Assembly: GCA_021731085.1 (NCBI GenBank)
Contig: JAKFYB010000024.1
Location: forward strand, 1 to 47,432
Direction of reading: 5' to 3'
DNA from: Dehalococcoidia bacterium
GTDB taxonomy: Bacteria; Chloroflexota; Dehalococcoidia; DSTF01; JACRBR01
DNA: 47,432 bases
Part shown: in pieces, positions 1 through 8,411 of the stretch
How positions within the stretch are numbered: the stretch's first letter is position 1
Layout: each line of letters starts with the position of its first letter
Translations under genes and position numbers: made by a program
The notes under the pieces: model-generated
The model's input: the letters and a program-made list of their open reading frames with translations, nothing else
Told to the model about the DNA's origin: nothing
Database searches by the model: none

Positions 1-2
1 TG

Positions 3-1541
3 GGGAAGGACCCACACAAAGCAGCCACATTCCTGACGCACGCGCTCGCTTCATACTCATACAGCAGGCTGATGCGCTTCAACACGCAGCTCGGTGAACT
101 GCCGCAAGGCGACTGGTACACACCGGTCAACGAGGTGGCAGAGAGCGTCGAGAATCCGGATCCGCTGACGTACGTGTTCAAGCTGCGCGGTGACGTGAAG
201 TTCCACAACATCGCACCAGTCAACGGGCGGCTCCTGAATGCGGACGACGTTGTGTACTCGTTCAACCGCTACCGCGAGATATCGCCGAACAAGGCGAACC
301 TTTCGATGGTCGACAGCGTGACGGCGTCCGCCGACAAGACGGAGGTTACGTTCAAGCTCTCGCAGCCGTTCGGTCTGTTCCTGAACCGGATCGCTTCGTT
401 CCAAGACTTGTGGATCATGCCACCGGAGTTCGTCGAGTCGAGTCCGACGGCAACGGAAGACACGATGCTAGGTTCGGGACCGTTCATCTTCGACCGACTG
501 GAACCGGGCGTCGTGATGGCGTGGACGAAGAATCCGGACTACTTCGAGAAGGACGCGTCGGGAAACGCGCTGCCCTACCTCGACGGCGTGACGCTCGACA
601 TCATCACTGACCAGAACCAGGTACTGTCGCAGTTCGCTGCCGGCACGTTGGATACGATCTCCGTGCCGCCGCAGCTGATCCAGTCCGTGCGCGACCAAAA
701 CCCGGATGCGACGATCAACCAGTCGTTCCGCAACATCCTCAACATGCTGATGTTCGAGCCGGCAAGCTTCCTCGAGAACAAGCCGCCGTTCAATGACATC
801 CGTGTGCGGCAGGGTATGTCGCGCGCGCTCGGACGCGATGCGCTGCTGAATCGGATCACGCCGGACGGTGGCAAGTGGCCGAACATGCCAATCAACGCCG
901 GGTTCGGAGAGAGCTGGTGGCTCGATCCGCAGGGCAGCGACATCGGCGAGGCAGGCGTGAATTATCAGTACGACCCGGCGGAGGCGCGCGCGCTGTTCGC
1001 AGCGGCGGGCGTCAACGAGTTCAGCGTTCCCATGCACTTCAGCAGTACGACGTACACGACCGTGGTGCCGTACTACGACATCGTGCGTGAGTCACTGCCC
1101 GCGATGCTCGCTGAGTCGGGCGTCACGGTGAACCTAGTGCCGGAGGAGTACGGGCAGTACATCGCGACGACCTTCGCGGGGCAATTCGACGGCTTCGCGC
1201 TCGCGCTTGAATCGGTCTTTAGCGACATCGGCGCGTACTGGGGCAACATGTTCCGGCCGCGAGACGCGGGCGGCGCACGCAACCACTCGAGTGTCAACGA
1301 TGCCGAGTTGGTGACGATGATCGACGACATGCTGGCGCTGACAGACATCGAGGAGATTCGGCAGAAGAACTTCGAGTTGCAGAAGTACACGTCGGACAAG
1401 ATGTACTACGTGCCCGTCGTAACGCCTACGGAGTACGGAGCCGACGGTCCGCGACTACGGGGCGTCGTCAACCGCACTGGCCCGACGACATACGCGCTGG
1501 GTACAGAAAGCACGCTGAACACGTGGTTGGATCAGGCCTAG
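3..1541 (+). CDS. ABC transporter substrate-binding protein, family 5 (5' end outside the window)
   Basis: Solute-binding protein of the peptide/nickel/oligopeptide ABC importers (SBP_bac_5 family), which binds the ligand outside the membrane and hands it to the permeases. The frame is open from base 3; the ATG at base 72 lies inside a conserved stretch (K-A-A-T-F-L-T-H before it, S-R-L-M-R-F around it), so it is not the start, and the signal peptide is missing. Family signs are the PDPLTYVFKLR strand, NADDVVYSFNRY, a GSGPF turn and PFNDIRVRQGMSRALGRD. It is followed by two permease genes in the same direction, which confirms the role. The ligand cannot be told from sequence. Sure of family, not of substrate. 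Confidence 0.93.
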   Translation, partial: GKDPHKAATFLTHALASYSYSRLMRFNTQLGELPQGDWYTPVNEVAESVENPDPLTYVFKLRGDVKFHNIAPVNGRLLNADDVVYSFNRYREISPNKANLSMVDSVTASADKTEVTFKLSQPFGLFLNRIASFQDLWIMPPEFVESSPTATEDTMLGSGPFIFDRLEPGVVMAWTKNPDYFEKDASGNALPYLDGVTLDIITDQNQVLSQFAAGTLDTISVPPQLIQSVRDQNPDATINQSFRNILNMLMFEPASFLENKPPFNDIRVRQGMSRALGRDALLNRITPDGGKWPNMPINAGFGESWWLDPQGSDIGEAGVNYQYDPAEARALFAAAGVNEFSVPMHFSSTTYTTVVPYYDIVRESLPAMLAESGVTVNLVPEEYGQYIATTFAGQFDGFALALESVFSDIGAYWGNMFRPRDAGGARNHSSVNDAELVTMIDDMLALTDIEEIRQKNFELQKYTSDKMYYVPVVTPTEYGADGPRLRGVVNRTGPTTYALGTESTLNTWLDQA

Positions 1542-1556
1542 ATCGCAGGAATTGAG

Positions 1557-1585
1557 GCCCGGGGTGTCAAGCCGACGCCCCGGGC
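1557..1585 (+). other. intercistronic hairpin between binding protein and permease genes
   Basis: Inverted repeat GCCCGGGG (1557-1564) and CCCCGGGC (1578-1585). Inside it, GTC (1566-1568) can pair with GAC (1574-1576), leaving a 5-base loop, so the stem is about 12 pairs with one T-G wobble. It starts 15 bases after the binding-protein stop and ends 21 bases before the permease start. There is no T run. In other importers such hairpins protect the binding-protein part of the mRNA and lower permease expression; that role here is inference. Confidence 0.6.
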
Positions 1586-1606
1586 TGAACACTCCGCGGG
1601 CGATGC

Positions 1607-2587
1607 ATGCAACAGTACATCTTCAAGCGCCTCCTGCTGGCCGTGCCGACGCTGATCGGCGTGTCGATGCTTGTGTTCTTTATGGTCCGCCTGATTCCAG
1701 GCGACATCGTCGAACAGATCGCAGGCGACACGCCACCGACGCCGGAGTTCCGGCAGCAAATCGAGGAAGAACTCGGTCTTGATCAGCCGGCGATACAGCA
1801 GTACTTCACATGGCTTGGCGGCATCCTGACGGGCGACTTTGGCTCTTCGCTGCGCACTAACACGCCTGTCAACGAGCTTCTCAAGAACAAGCTGCCGGTG
1901 ACGATCGAGATGTCGCTGCTGGCGCTCATGGTCTCACTCATCATCGCCTTACCCGTTGGCATCATCTCCGCCGTGCGCCAGGACAGCGGCGTCGATTACG
2001 TGGCTCGTAGCACGGCCATCGGCTTTCTGGCGGTCCCGACATTCTGGCTCGGGACGCTGATCATCGTGTACGCGTCGGTGTGGTTTAACGTCGCAACGCC
2101 GCTTCCGCAGGACTACAAGGAGTTCTGGGAGGATCCATTCGCCAACCTGCAGTTCTTGCTGTTTCCGTTCGGGTACTTCATCCCGGTTGGCCCGGCGGTA
2201 ATCCTGGGTATCAGCCTTTCGGGCACCGTGATGAGGCTGACCCGAGCGCAGATGCTCGAAGTGCTGCGCCAGGACTACGTGCGGACAGCGTGGGCGAAGG
2301 GGCTGAAGGAGCGGACGGTGGTGACGAGCCACGCGCTGAAGAACGCGCTGATTCCGGTCGTGACGGTGGTCGGTCTGCAACTGCCGATTCTCGTGGGCGG
2401 GAGCGTTGTGGTTGAGAGTATCTACAACGTGCCGGGGATGGGGCAACAGCTTGCGCAGTCGATCGGTACGCGCGACTACACGGTGGTGCAGGCGATCGCG
2501 CTGATCATTGCGGTGGTTGTGGTGCTGTCTAACTTGCTGATCGACATCACGTACGCGTACCTCGACCCCAGAATCAGGTACGGCTGA
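1607..2587 (+). CDS. ABC transporter permease, DppB/OppB type
   Basis: Inner-membrane permease of 326 residues, the usual length for the DppB/OppB family. The N-terminus has the family's first helix (residues about 8-28, ending F-F-M-V-R-L-I-P-G-D), then several more hydrophobic segments. The cytoplasmic coupling loop that contacts the ATPase is visible near residues 222-252 (R-T-A-W-A-K-G-L, then H-A-L-K-N-A-L-I-P). The start ATG has no clear Shine-Dalgarno sequence. The TGA stop overlaps the ATG of the next permease by one base (TGATG), so the two are translationally coupled. With the upstream binding protein it makes a peptide/nickel-type importer. No ATPase gene follows. Confidence 0.93.
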   Translation: MQQYIFKRLLLAVPTLIGVSMLVFFMVRLIPGDIVEQIAGDTPPTPEFRQQIEEELGLDQPAIQQYFTWLGGILTGDFGSSLRTNTPVNELLKNKLPVTIEMSLLALMVSLIIALPVGIISAVRQDSGVDYVARSTAIGFLAVPTFWLGTLIIVYASVWFNVATPLPQDYKEFWEDPFANLQFLLFPFGYFIPVGPAVILGISLSGTVMRLTRAQMLEVLRQDYVRTAWAKGLKERTVVTSHALKNALIPVVTVVGLQLPILVGGSVVVESIYNVPGMGQQLAQSIGTRDYTVVQAIALIIAVVVVLSNLLIDITYAYLDPRIRYG

Positions 2588-3546
2588 TGGCGACAACGCT
2601 CGATATCTCACAGCTTGGTATGGAGACGCTGCGCGAAAAGCCGACAGGGCCGTCTGCGTGGTGGAACGGCATCAAGTCGTTCTGCCGGCGGAAGCCGCTC
2701 GGTGCGGTGGGCGGCTTCATCGTCTTGTCGATGCTGTTCATTGCCGTGTTCGTAGATGGCGCGATCGTCGGGAGCAGCGAGCCGTGGCTCGCGCCGCAAC
2801 ATTACGACGAGCAGGTGTTCGGGGAGGAGAACCAGAGTCCGTCAATGGATCACTGGATGGGCACGGACAGGGCGGGGCGCGACATCTTCAGCCGCATTCT
2901 TTACGGCGCGCGCATCTCGGCGATCATCGGGTTCGCTTCCGTGCTGATTGCGTCGTCGATCTCGCTTGTGATCGGCGCGGCGTCGGGCTATTTCGGCGGG
3001 TGGACAGATACGATCTCTCAACGCATCGTCGATGTGTTTCTCGCGATCCCAGCGCTCGTCCTGCTGATCTTTTCGATCACAGTGTTCGCAGCGCGGGCGG
3101 ACGCGTATGAAGTCATGTTCTGGATCATCTTGATCGTGGGCTTTCTGCTTGGCGTGGGCACGATCCGGGTTGTTCGCGGGGCGGCGATCTCGACCGCCGC
3201 GAATCAGTACGTCGATGCAGCGCGCGCGCTTGGCGCTGTAAATTCGCGCATTGTCGTGCGCCATATCGTGCCGAATGTGATTCCGACGGTGATCGTGCTG
3301 GCGAGCATTGGCGTCGGGACGGCGATTCTTGCTGAGGCGACGATCAGCTTTCTCGGATACGGCATTCCGCCGCCGTATCCATCGTGGGGCGTAATGCTCA
3401 GTCGCGACGCTTCGGTGACGTTCAGGCAGTATCCGGTGCAGGCGATCTGGCCGGGCATTGCGATCGCGCTGACGGTGTATGGCTTCAACATGTTCGGAGA
3501 TGCGCTGCGGGACGTGCTGGACCCGCGGCTCCGGGGCGGGCGCTAG
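2587..3546 (+). CDS. ABC transporter permease, DppC/OppC type
   Basis: Second permease subunit, 319 residues, normal for DppC/OppC. It has the family's cytoplasmic N-terminal stretch, a first membrane helix at about residues 37-57, the periplasmic M-G-T-D-R-A-G-R-D motif near residue 93 that marks DppC proteins, and a coupling loop D-A-A-R-A-L-G-A near residue 210 followed by R-H-I-V-P-N-V. The C-terminus ends D-P-R-L-R-G-G, also typical. Its ATG overlaps the stop of the DppB-type gene by one base. The next gene runs the opposite way, so this transcript ends here and the ATP-binding subunits must lie upstream or elsewhere. Confidence 0.93.
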   Translation: MATTLDISQLGMETLREKPTGPSAWWNGIKSFCRRKPLGAVGGFIVLSMLFIAVFVDGAIVGSSEPWLAPQHYDEQVFGEENQSPSMDHWMGTDRAGRDIFSRILYGARISAIIGFASVLIASSISLVIGAASGYFGGWTDTISQRIVDVFLAIPALVLLIFSITVFAARADAYEVMFWIILIVGFLLGVGTIRVVRGAAISTAANQYVDAARALGAVNSRIVVRHIVPNVIPTVIVLASIGVGTAILAEATISFLGYGIPPPYPSWGVMLSRDASVTFRQYPVQAIWPGIAIALTVYGFNMFGDALRDVLDPRLRGGR

Positions 3547-3588
3547 GTCGAGCGAGCGCTATCGCGGCTTCGAACATTTCACAACGGC

Positions 3589-4287
3589 TTAGGTTGCTCG
3601 AGCGCAGGGCAACGCAACGAACGACGCGGGCGGCGAGGCGAGCCAGCCACCGGACGAGCGGATGTTCACGCGCCACCAGTAAGGCACGCCGCGCGCCAGG
3701 CCCGCGACTTCGAGCGTTGTCGCACCGGTGGCGGCGGGACCGTGTCCATCGTAGGTGCCGGGGATGAACGCCTCGCCAGAGGCTGTCAGATCGATCCACT
3801 GCTCGCCGGGAGAACCGGCGCTCCATGAGAAGAGTGCGGTCACACCATCGTCGGTCGGGCCTGGCTGTGGGCCCTCGACACACTGCTGCACCACACCGAT
3901 GGGCACGGCTGCGTCACCGCATGTCGTGTTCAGTGTGCCTGCCGCCGACGTCGTCCACGAGGCATCGGCCGTCTTCGCTTGCACGCGGTAGTGGTACTTC
4001 ACATCGCGCGGGAGTCCGGCGACGGCGTACGCCGTTTGGGCCGGATCGAAGGGGCCGTAGCTCTGCGCCGTTCCCTGTGTGAATGCGCCGTCCAGTGAGA
4101 GGTCGAGCCATGTCTCGGTTGCGCCTTCATCGGCGACGGGCCAGACGAAGGCCACGGTGACACCGGCGGCTTCACCACCCGGGCATGACTGTGAGATCGT
4201 GGCCTGCGCGGCGTTTCCGCCGGACTGCGTCACGATCACGACGAGGGCGAGCCCAACGATGCCGATGAAGCCCAAGCGTCCAAACAC
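3589..4287 (-). CDS. secreted protein with two fibronectin-III-like repeats, function unknown
   Basis: 232 residues. A GTG start at 4287 has a good ribosome site (GGAGG six bases upstream). Residues 1-28 form a signal peptide or single anchor helix ending in A-A-Q-A. The rest is two related halves of about 100 residues (about 30-125 and 130-232). Each has T-x-x-F-x-W early, W-x-D-L in the middle, G-x-x-x-x-Y-G-P-F or the matching D-G-H-G-P, and V-A-G-L-x-R-x-V-x-Y-x-x-R-V near the end. This alternation of strands and the Y-x-Y-R-V motif resemble fibronectin type III domains. Four cysteines are spaced to bridge repeat ends. No catalytic motif is seen; it may bind a ligand or surface. It converges on the importer genes. 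Confidence 0.7.
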   Translation of the reverse strand: MFGRLGFIGIVGLALVVIVTQSGGNAAQATISQSCPGGEAAGVTVAFVWPVADEGATETWLDLSLDGAFTQGTAQSYGPFDPAQTAYAVAGLPRDVKYHYRVQAKTADASWTTSAAGTLNTTCGDAAVPIGVVQQCVEGPQPGPTDDGVTALFSWSAGSPGEQWIDLTASGEAFIPGTYDGHGPAATGATTLEVAGLARGVPYWWRVNIRSSGGWLASPPASFVALPCARAT

Positions 4288-4414
4288 GTCCTGCCTCCGT
4301 GGCGGCGCCTGAATCCGGCGAACACCCGCTCATAGCAAGAAATGTACGGCGGGCGCGGGTGATGGCGCGTCGGGTGGAACGCTTAGGGGTCTGCGCTAAG
4401 GGGTGTGCGCGAAC

Positions 4415-5719
4415 CTAGAGACGGGCGAGGGCGGCGAACTTCTTATCGGACTTGAATGGGCCGACGATGGCGACGGCGAGTTGGTCGTTGCGCATGATGC
4501 CGGTCGCGACGCGGTGAACGTCGTCCATGGTGACGGCGTCGACGAGTTCGACGATGTCGTCAGGCGTCTTGATAGCGCCGTTTAGCATTTCCTGTCCGCC
4601 GAGCCAGCCGGAGACGGCGCGGGTGTCTTCCATGCGGAGGAGAAGGCGGCCCTTCGAGAGTTCTTTGGCTTTGTGGAGTTCTTCTTCGGTGATGCCTTCG
4701 TCGCGAAGGCGTGTCATTTCGGAAAGGAGAGCGCCCAGGGCTTCGGGCGCTTTGGTCGGGTCGACTCCGGCATACACAGCGAAGGAGCCGGCGTCGAGGT
4801 AGTGGCTGGCGAAACTGTGGACGTCATAGCAGAGGGCGCGCTTTTCACGCAGCTCCATGAACAGCCGACTGCTCATCCCTTCGCCGAGGACGACGCTGAT
4901 AAGGTCCGTGGCGAAGCGGTCGGAATGCGTGCTGTGGCAGCTGTGCACGGCGAGCTCGATGTGGGCCTGCTCTGTCTGCTTGTACTGGACGGCGAGCCGT
5001 GGCTCGCGCTGGTCGGTGACGGCGGGGATCCAGGACGACGGCGTGCCTGAGGGCATATCGCCAAGCGCGCCGTCGACAAACGAGACGATTTCTTCGTGGT
5101 CGATGGCGCCTGCAACGGCGACGACCATGTTGTTGGGCACGTATTGCTGTTGCATGTAGGCATGGGCTGCATCTCGCGTTAGGGCTTTGACGGACGCTTC
5201 GGTCCCGCCGACGTCGCGGCCGAGCGGCTGCCCGGGCCAGATAGTGGCATCGAGAAGAAGGTCTACAATCTGGGCCGGAGAATCGGCGACGGACGCCAGC
5301 TCTTCGATGACGACCTTGCGCTCCTTCTCTACTTCCTCGGGCAGGTTGAGGGCGTTGCGCACCATGTCGGTGAGGACATCGGCAGCGCGATCGAAGTGAG
5401 GGCGGGCGACCTTGGCGTAGTAGACGGTGAGTTCGCGGTCGGTGCCGGCGTTCATGGCGCCGCCGACGCCGTCGATCAGTTCTGAAATCTCCTGCGCGGT
5501 CGGGCGTTTGGTCGTGCCCTTGAAGAGAAGATGTTCGAGCAGGTGTGAGAGCCCGGCTTCTTCGTCGTTTTCGTAGCGGGAGCCAGCGCCGACGTAGACA
5601 CTGACGGCGACGGAGCGGGTGCCAGGCATGGGGGCCGAAACGATGCGGAGGCCATTTGAGAGCGTGGTGCGCTCGTAAGTGTTGCCATCAACGCGTGGGG
5701 AAAGTTCTGTCATGACCAT
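4415..5719 (-). CDS. M16-family zinc peptidase (processing-peptidase-like)
   Basis: 434-residue zinc metallopeptidase of the M16B type (PqqL/YmxG/mitochondrial processing peptidase relatives). The inverted zinc motif HxxEH is present as H59-L-L-E62-H63, followed 76 residues later by the expected glutamate (E139 in V-V-I-E-E). The fold is two repeated halves; the second half (from about residue 230) carries the R/Y pair region (S-S-R-L-F-M-E-L-R-E-K-R near 305). No signal peptide is seen, so it probably acts in the cytoplasm on short or unfolded peptides. The start could be ATG 5719 or ATG 5713; a TAGAAT box at 5732-5737 lies close upstream, so the message may be nearly leaderless. Confidence 0.92.
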   Translation of the reverse strand: MVMTELSPRVDGNTYERTTLSNGLRIVSAPMPGTRSVAVSVYVGAGSRYENDEEAGLSHLLEHLLFKGTTKRPTAQEISELIDGVGGAMNAGTDRELTVYYAKVARPHFDRAADVLTDMVRNALNLPEEVEKERKVVIEELASVADSPAQIVDLLLDATIWPGQPLGRDVGGTEASVKALTRDAAHAYMQQQYVPNNMVVAVAGAIDHEEIVSFVDGALGDMPSGTPSSWIPAVTDQREPRLAVQYKQTEQAHIELAVHSCHSTHSDRFATDLISVVLGEGMSSRLFMELREKRALCYDVHSFASHYLDAGSFAVYAGVDPTKAPEALGALLSEMTRLRDEGITEEELHKAKELSKGRLLLRMEDTRAVSGWLGGQEMLNGAIKTPDDIVELVDAVTMDDVHRVATGIMRNDQLAVAIVGPFKSDKKFAALARL

Positions 5720-5827
5720 AGGGATGGGAGCATTCTAGCGGTCAGGTGGTGTTCGAACCATTGACGAAGCTGGGCATGAGTGGCTGGCGGCGGCGTGCGT
5801 CAAGGTGGGGGCATTTGCGGCGAACGC

Positions 5828-5847
5828 CACAGCCGGGGACGGCTGTG
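5828..5847. repeat. palindromic element, CACAGCCG arms
   Basis: Perfect 8-base inverted repeat CACAGCCG / CGGCTGTG with a 4-base loop GGGA, in the non-coding stretch downstream of no gene. It looks like a dispersed REP-type element rather than a terminator because no T run follows. Confidence 0.5.
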
Positions 5848-5961
5848 CCACATTTCATGCGCGTTCGCATACAAGAACGATCGATCCGACGAGGGTGCGG
5901 CAAGCTGGCCCTATTCGACGCTTGTGGTGCTGCCGCATCGGAGGATCGCGTCGACCGACGA

Positions 5962-5981
5962 CGCGGGCTGAAAAGCCCGCG
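5962..5981. repeat. palindromic element, CGCGGGCT arms, CTACG tail
   Basis: Perfect 8-base inverted repeat CGCGGGCT / AGCCCGCG with loop GAAA, followed by CTACG. A related element with the same GGGCTGAAA core sits 124 bases further on. Probably a REP-type intergenic repeat. Confidence 0.55.
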
Positions 5982-6104
5982 CTACGTCACTAGGGCGCCG
6001 CGAATCGCCCACGACGCGACTGTTGCGGCGAAGGCGCAGCGAGCGGTGCCTCTGCTCGACGCACGTGCGCGCTGCCGCAGGGTGGGACGTGTCGCCCGAC
6101 AACA

Positions 6105-6119
6105 CGGGCTGAAAGCCCG
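6105..6119. repeat. palindromic element, CGGGCT arms
   Basis: Inverted repeat CGGGCT / AGCCCG with loop GAA, 19 bases from the stop codon of the leftward split-barrel gene at 6138. It may double as that gene's terminator, although no T run is seen on its far side. Confidence 0.5.
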
Positions 6120-6137
6120 CGGTCCGACAACCATGAG

Positions 6138-6752
6138 CTAGCAATCGAGGACTTCGCGGGCGGGGTCGCGAGCGATGTCGCTTGCTGGGAGGACATCGTC
6201 TACCCATCCGCCCGTCTTCCACGACGGGACGGGGGTTTCGCACGCTTCTTTGGGCACGAACTTCGAGCGCTCGACGAGTTGCATGCGGTGGATGTAGCGC
6301 GGGCAGTTAGGGAAGATCTCGCGCGCCTTCACCCTGACGATGAACTGCGCTTCAGGCCATTCCTGCTTCAGCGGATCGTTGAAGTCGATGGTGGCTTCAC
6401 CGTTGAGGCGCATGCGGTGCTGGTTCTCGAAGTCGACCAACAGCAGGCCGACCTGCGAGGTCTGGAGGACATTGCCCATAGACAGGTACATGCCGTTGCC
6501 GTCGTAGTTGGGGAAGGCGATGGTGCGCTCGTCGATTACGCGCACAAAGCCTGGTTCGCCGCCCTTGTACGAGCACTGGGCGTGGCCTCGTTCATCGACC
6601 GTCGCGATGAAAAACATGTCCATGTGTTCGATGAACGCGCGGTCGTTGGGGCCAATGACATCGTGCGTGAGATCGCCGACACGGTCAGCGAGACCGCGGG
6701 TGTCGAAGCGGTCCTGAAGGGCGCGGTTTTCGTCGTGGAATATGTCTGCCAT
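6138..6752 (-). CDS. pyridoxamine 5'-phosphate oxidase family (split-barrel) protein
   Basis: 204 residues. The ATG at 6752 has a strong ribosome site (AGGAGG five bases upstream); the longer open frame upstream is antisense noise over the SDR gene. The sequence shows the split-barrel flavin-binding pattern: F-F-I-A-T-V-D-E-R-G-H-A-Q-C-S-Y-K-G-G near residue 48, then a Y-D-G-N-G-M-Y-L-S-M-G-N strand and V-G-L-L-L-V-D-F. Members bind FMN or F420 and reduce varied substrates. It follows the SDR gene by 32 bases in the same direction, so the two are probably one operon and may act on the same compound. Substrate unknown. Confidence 0.85.
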   Translation of the reverse strand: MADIFHDENRALQDRFDTRGLADRVGDLTHDVIGPNDRAFIEHMDMFFIATVDERGHAQCSYKGGEPGFVRVIDERTIAFPNYDGNGMYLSMGNVLQTSQVGLLLVDFENQHRMRLNGEATIDFNDPLKQEWPEAQFIVRVKAREIFPNCPRYIHRMQLVERSKFVPKEACETPVPSWKTGGWVDDVLPASDIARDPAREVLDC

Positions 6753-6784
6753 GTTGCCTCCTCTCGATACGCTGGTGACGCGTG

Positions 6785-7591
6785 CTAGTGCGTACGCTGC
6801 TTGTGTACGGCGGTATGCATCTGCTCGCGCATGACGTCCATGCCGAAGTCGACGGTCCACGGAAGGATGTCGTTCCAGCGCGACATGATGGATTCGCCGA
6901 TGCCGATGAAGACTTCGTTTTGCTTCCAACGGACGCCGCGAACGATCGCCTGACTCACCTGCTGGGCCGTCGCGATGCTCATGGGCAGGCCGTCGGTCTC
7001 GACGTTTTCCATCAAGTCGGTTGCCGTGGGCCCCGGATAGACAGCGGTGACATGAATGCCATCGCGGGCGACCTCGCGGCGAAGAGCTTCGCTGAAGCCT
7101 CTCATCGCAAACTTGGAGGCGCAGTAGGTGGCGTAAAACGGCAGTCCGACACGACCGGCGACGGATGAGAGGTTTACAATTGTCCCTCCCTTTACTTCGC
7201 GCATGTGGGGCAGCACGATCTGCGACAAGCGTATGGGCGCCCAGATGTTGACGCCGACCATGCGCCCGATGTCTTCGCCCGGGATCTCGTCGAGGCGGCC
7301 TCCCGACACGACGCCGGCGTTGTTGACGAGGATGTCGATGCGTCCCGAGATCGTGAGCGCGTACCGGACGAGTTCGTGTAGATCCTCGTCCCTGGCGACA
7401 TCGCAGGAGACGATGTCGGCCTTTGCACCGGACTGGCGGCACTCGCGGGCGGTAGTTTCGAGAGCATCCATGCGGCGGCCGGCGAGCACAAGGTGTGCGC
7501 CCTGGGCGGCAAACTCCATAGCGACGGCGCGGCCGATGCCGCGACCGCCGCCTGTGACGATCACGACCTGATCATTGAAGTGCTTGGCCAT
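6785..7591 (-). CDS. short-chain dehydrogenase/reductase
   Basis: 268-residue classical SDR oxidoreductase. The Rossmann cofactor loop T-G-G-G-R-G-I-G is at residues about 12-19, N-N-A-G-V near 90, the catalytic serine in N-L-S-S-V-A-G-R-V near 138-142, and Y-x-x-x-K as Y-C-A-S-K just after. ATG 7591 is chosen because GAGGAGG lies six bases upstream and it puts the cofactor loop at the usual distance; the frame is open to 7765 but that extension has no family similarity. NAD(H) or NADP(H) preference is not clear. It leads the two-gene unit with the split-barrel protein. Confidence 0.9.
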   Translation of the reverse strand: MAKHFNDQVVIVTGGGRGIGRAVAMEFAAQGAHLVLAGRRMDALETTARECRQSGAKADIVSCDVARDEDLHELVRYALTISGRIDILVNNAGVVSGGRLDEIPGEDIGRMVGVNIWAPIRLSQIVLPHMREVKGGTIVNLSSVAGRVGLPFYATYCASKFAMRGFSEALRREVARDGIHVTAVYPGPTATDLMENVETDGLPMSIATAQQVSQAIVRGVRWKQNEVFIGIGESIMSRWNDILPWTVDFGMDVMREQMHTAVHKQRTH

Positions 7592-7758
7592 GAGGCCCTC
7601 CTCTGCGTTCAGCTGCATGAATCCGGGGTTGCAGTTGGCATCACCTATCGGCGTCGTTAGCCACCTGACGGGATGGTACCCCGAGTGTAAGGCTCTCTGC
7701 TTGCGGATCCACTCGTGCGGTGCGACTATTGCGCGATGACAGCGTATGGAGGTGACCA

Positions 7759-8325
7759 ATGGCACTGGAAAGAGTAGAGCCGAACGGCCCTGCTGAGGAG
7801 AAGCTGCCCTTTCCGCTGCAAGACGGTGAGACTGTCCTGCGCGTATGCCGGCGCCACTGGATGTACCTCTGGCCGCGAACTGCGCTCTGGGCGGTGATCG
7901 CGATCATGCCGCCGATCTTCGTGTTTTGGCTGGTCAGCAGCTTTGTGGACATCGAAGGAACCGTCGCGATGATCTTCGCCATCATCGCATTGCTCTGGCT
8001 CGTCGTGTGGGGCCTGCGCGCATTGTTCAACTGGTACGCCTATACGAACGACATCTGGGTGATCACGAATCAACGGATCGTGGACTCGGTGAAACCGACC
8101 CCGTTCTCGCTGAAGCTGTCATCCGCGGACCTGGTGAATATTCAAGACATGACGGTGGAACGGCGCGGGATTTTCCAGACGTCGTTGAACTACGGGGATG
8201 TTCACTGCCAGACGGCGGCGGACAACCGCGACTTCCTGCTGATTGGCGTGCCGAACCCGCAAGAGCTGCAACTGCTGATCGACAAAGAGCGGGACCGCGA
8301 GCGGATGCGCACTCGCGGGGGTTAG
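7759..8325 (+). CDS. membrane protein with bacterial PH domain (DUF304-like)
   Basis: 188 residues. The start has a strong ribosome site (GGAGGTGACC just upstream). After a short cytoplasmic N-terminus with G-E-T-V-L-R-V-C-R-R-H-W, two membrane helices follow (about residues 38-60 and 68-88). A bacterial PH-like (bPH2, YdbS/DUF304) domain follows: Y-A-Y-T-N-D-I-W-V-I-T-N-Q-R-I-V-D, then N-I-Q-D-M-T-V-E-R-R-G-I-F-Q-T, G-D-V-H. This arrangement is the common form of the family, whose biochemical role is not settled. The end is charged (K-E-R-D-R-E-R-M-R). It stands alone; divergent from the SDR unit. Confidence 0.85.
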   Translation: MALERVEPNGPAEEKLPFPLQDGETVLRVCRRHWMYLWPRTALWAVIAIMPPIFVFWLVSSFVDIEGTVAMIFAIIALLWLVVWGLRALFNWYAYTNDIWVITNQRIVDSVKPTPFSLKLSSADLVNIQDMTVERRGIFQTSLNYGDVHCQTAADNRDFLLIGVPNPQELQLLIDKERDRERMRTRGG

Positions 8326-8338
8326 CTGGAACCTCACC

Positions 8339-8411
8339 CTCTCGAATCTCGCGAGAGACGGTGACTAGCGAAGAACCTCACCCCCGTCCCCTCTCCAGGA
8401 ACGGAGAGGGG
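8339..8411. repeat. two tandem hairpins after the PH-domain gene
   Basis: First hairpin CTCTCG (8339-8344) with CGAGAG (8352-8357). Second CCCCTCTCC (8388-8396), loop AGGAAC, GGAGAGGGG (8403-8411), a perfect 9-base stem. The phrase CCTCACCC precedes both. The second has the look of a widespread intergenic repeat; together they probably end the transcript from 7759. Confidence 0.6.

Larger units (their letters stand above)
5720..6137. other. 418-base non-coding stretch with three hairpins
   Basis: No convincing gene is seen in either direction. Open frames here (for example 5746-6141 on the plus strand) are rich in Arg and show no family motif. The stretch holds three inverted repeats (5828-5847, 5962-5981, 6105-6119), two of which share the core CGGGCTGAAA. 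The peptidase gene starts at one edge and the split-barrel gene ends at the other. Confidence 0.6.

Noticed and set aside
5746-6141. Rightward open frame of 131 codons in the empty stretch.
   Set aside because: No ribosome site, no motif, Arg-rich, and it runs across three hairpins.
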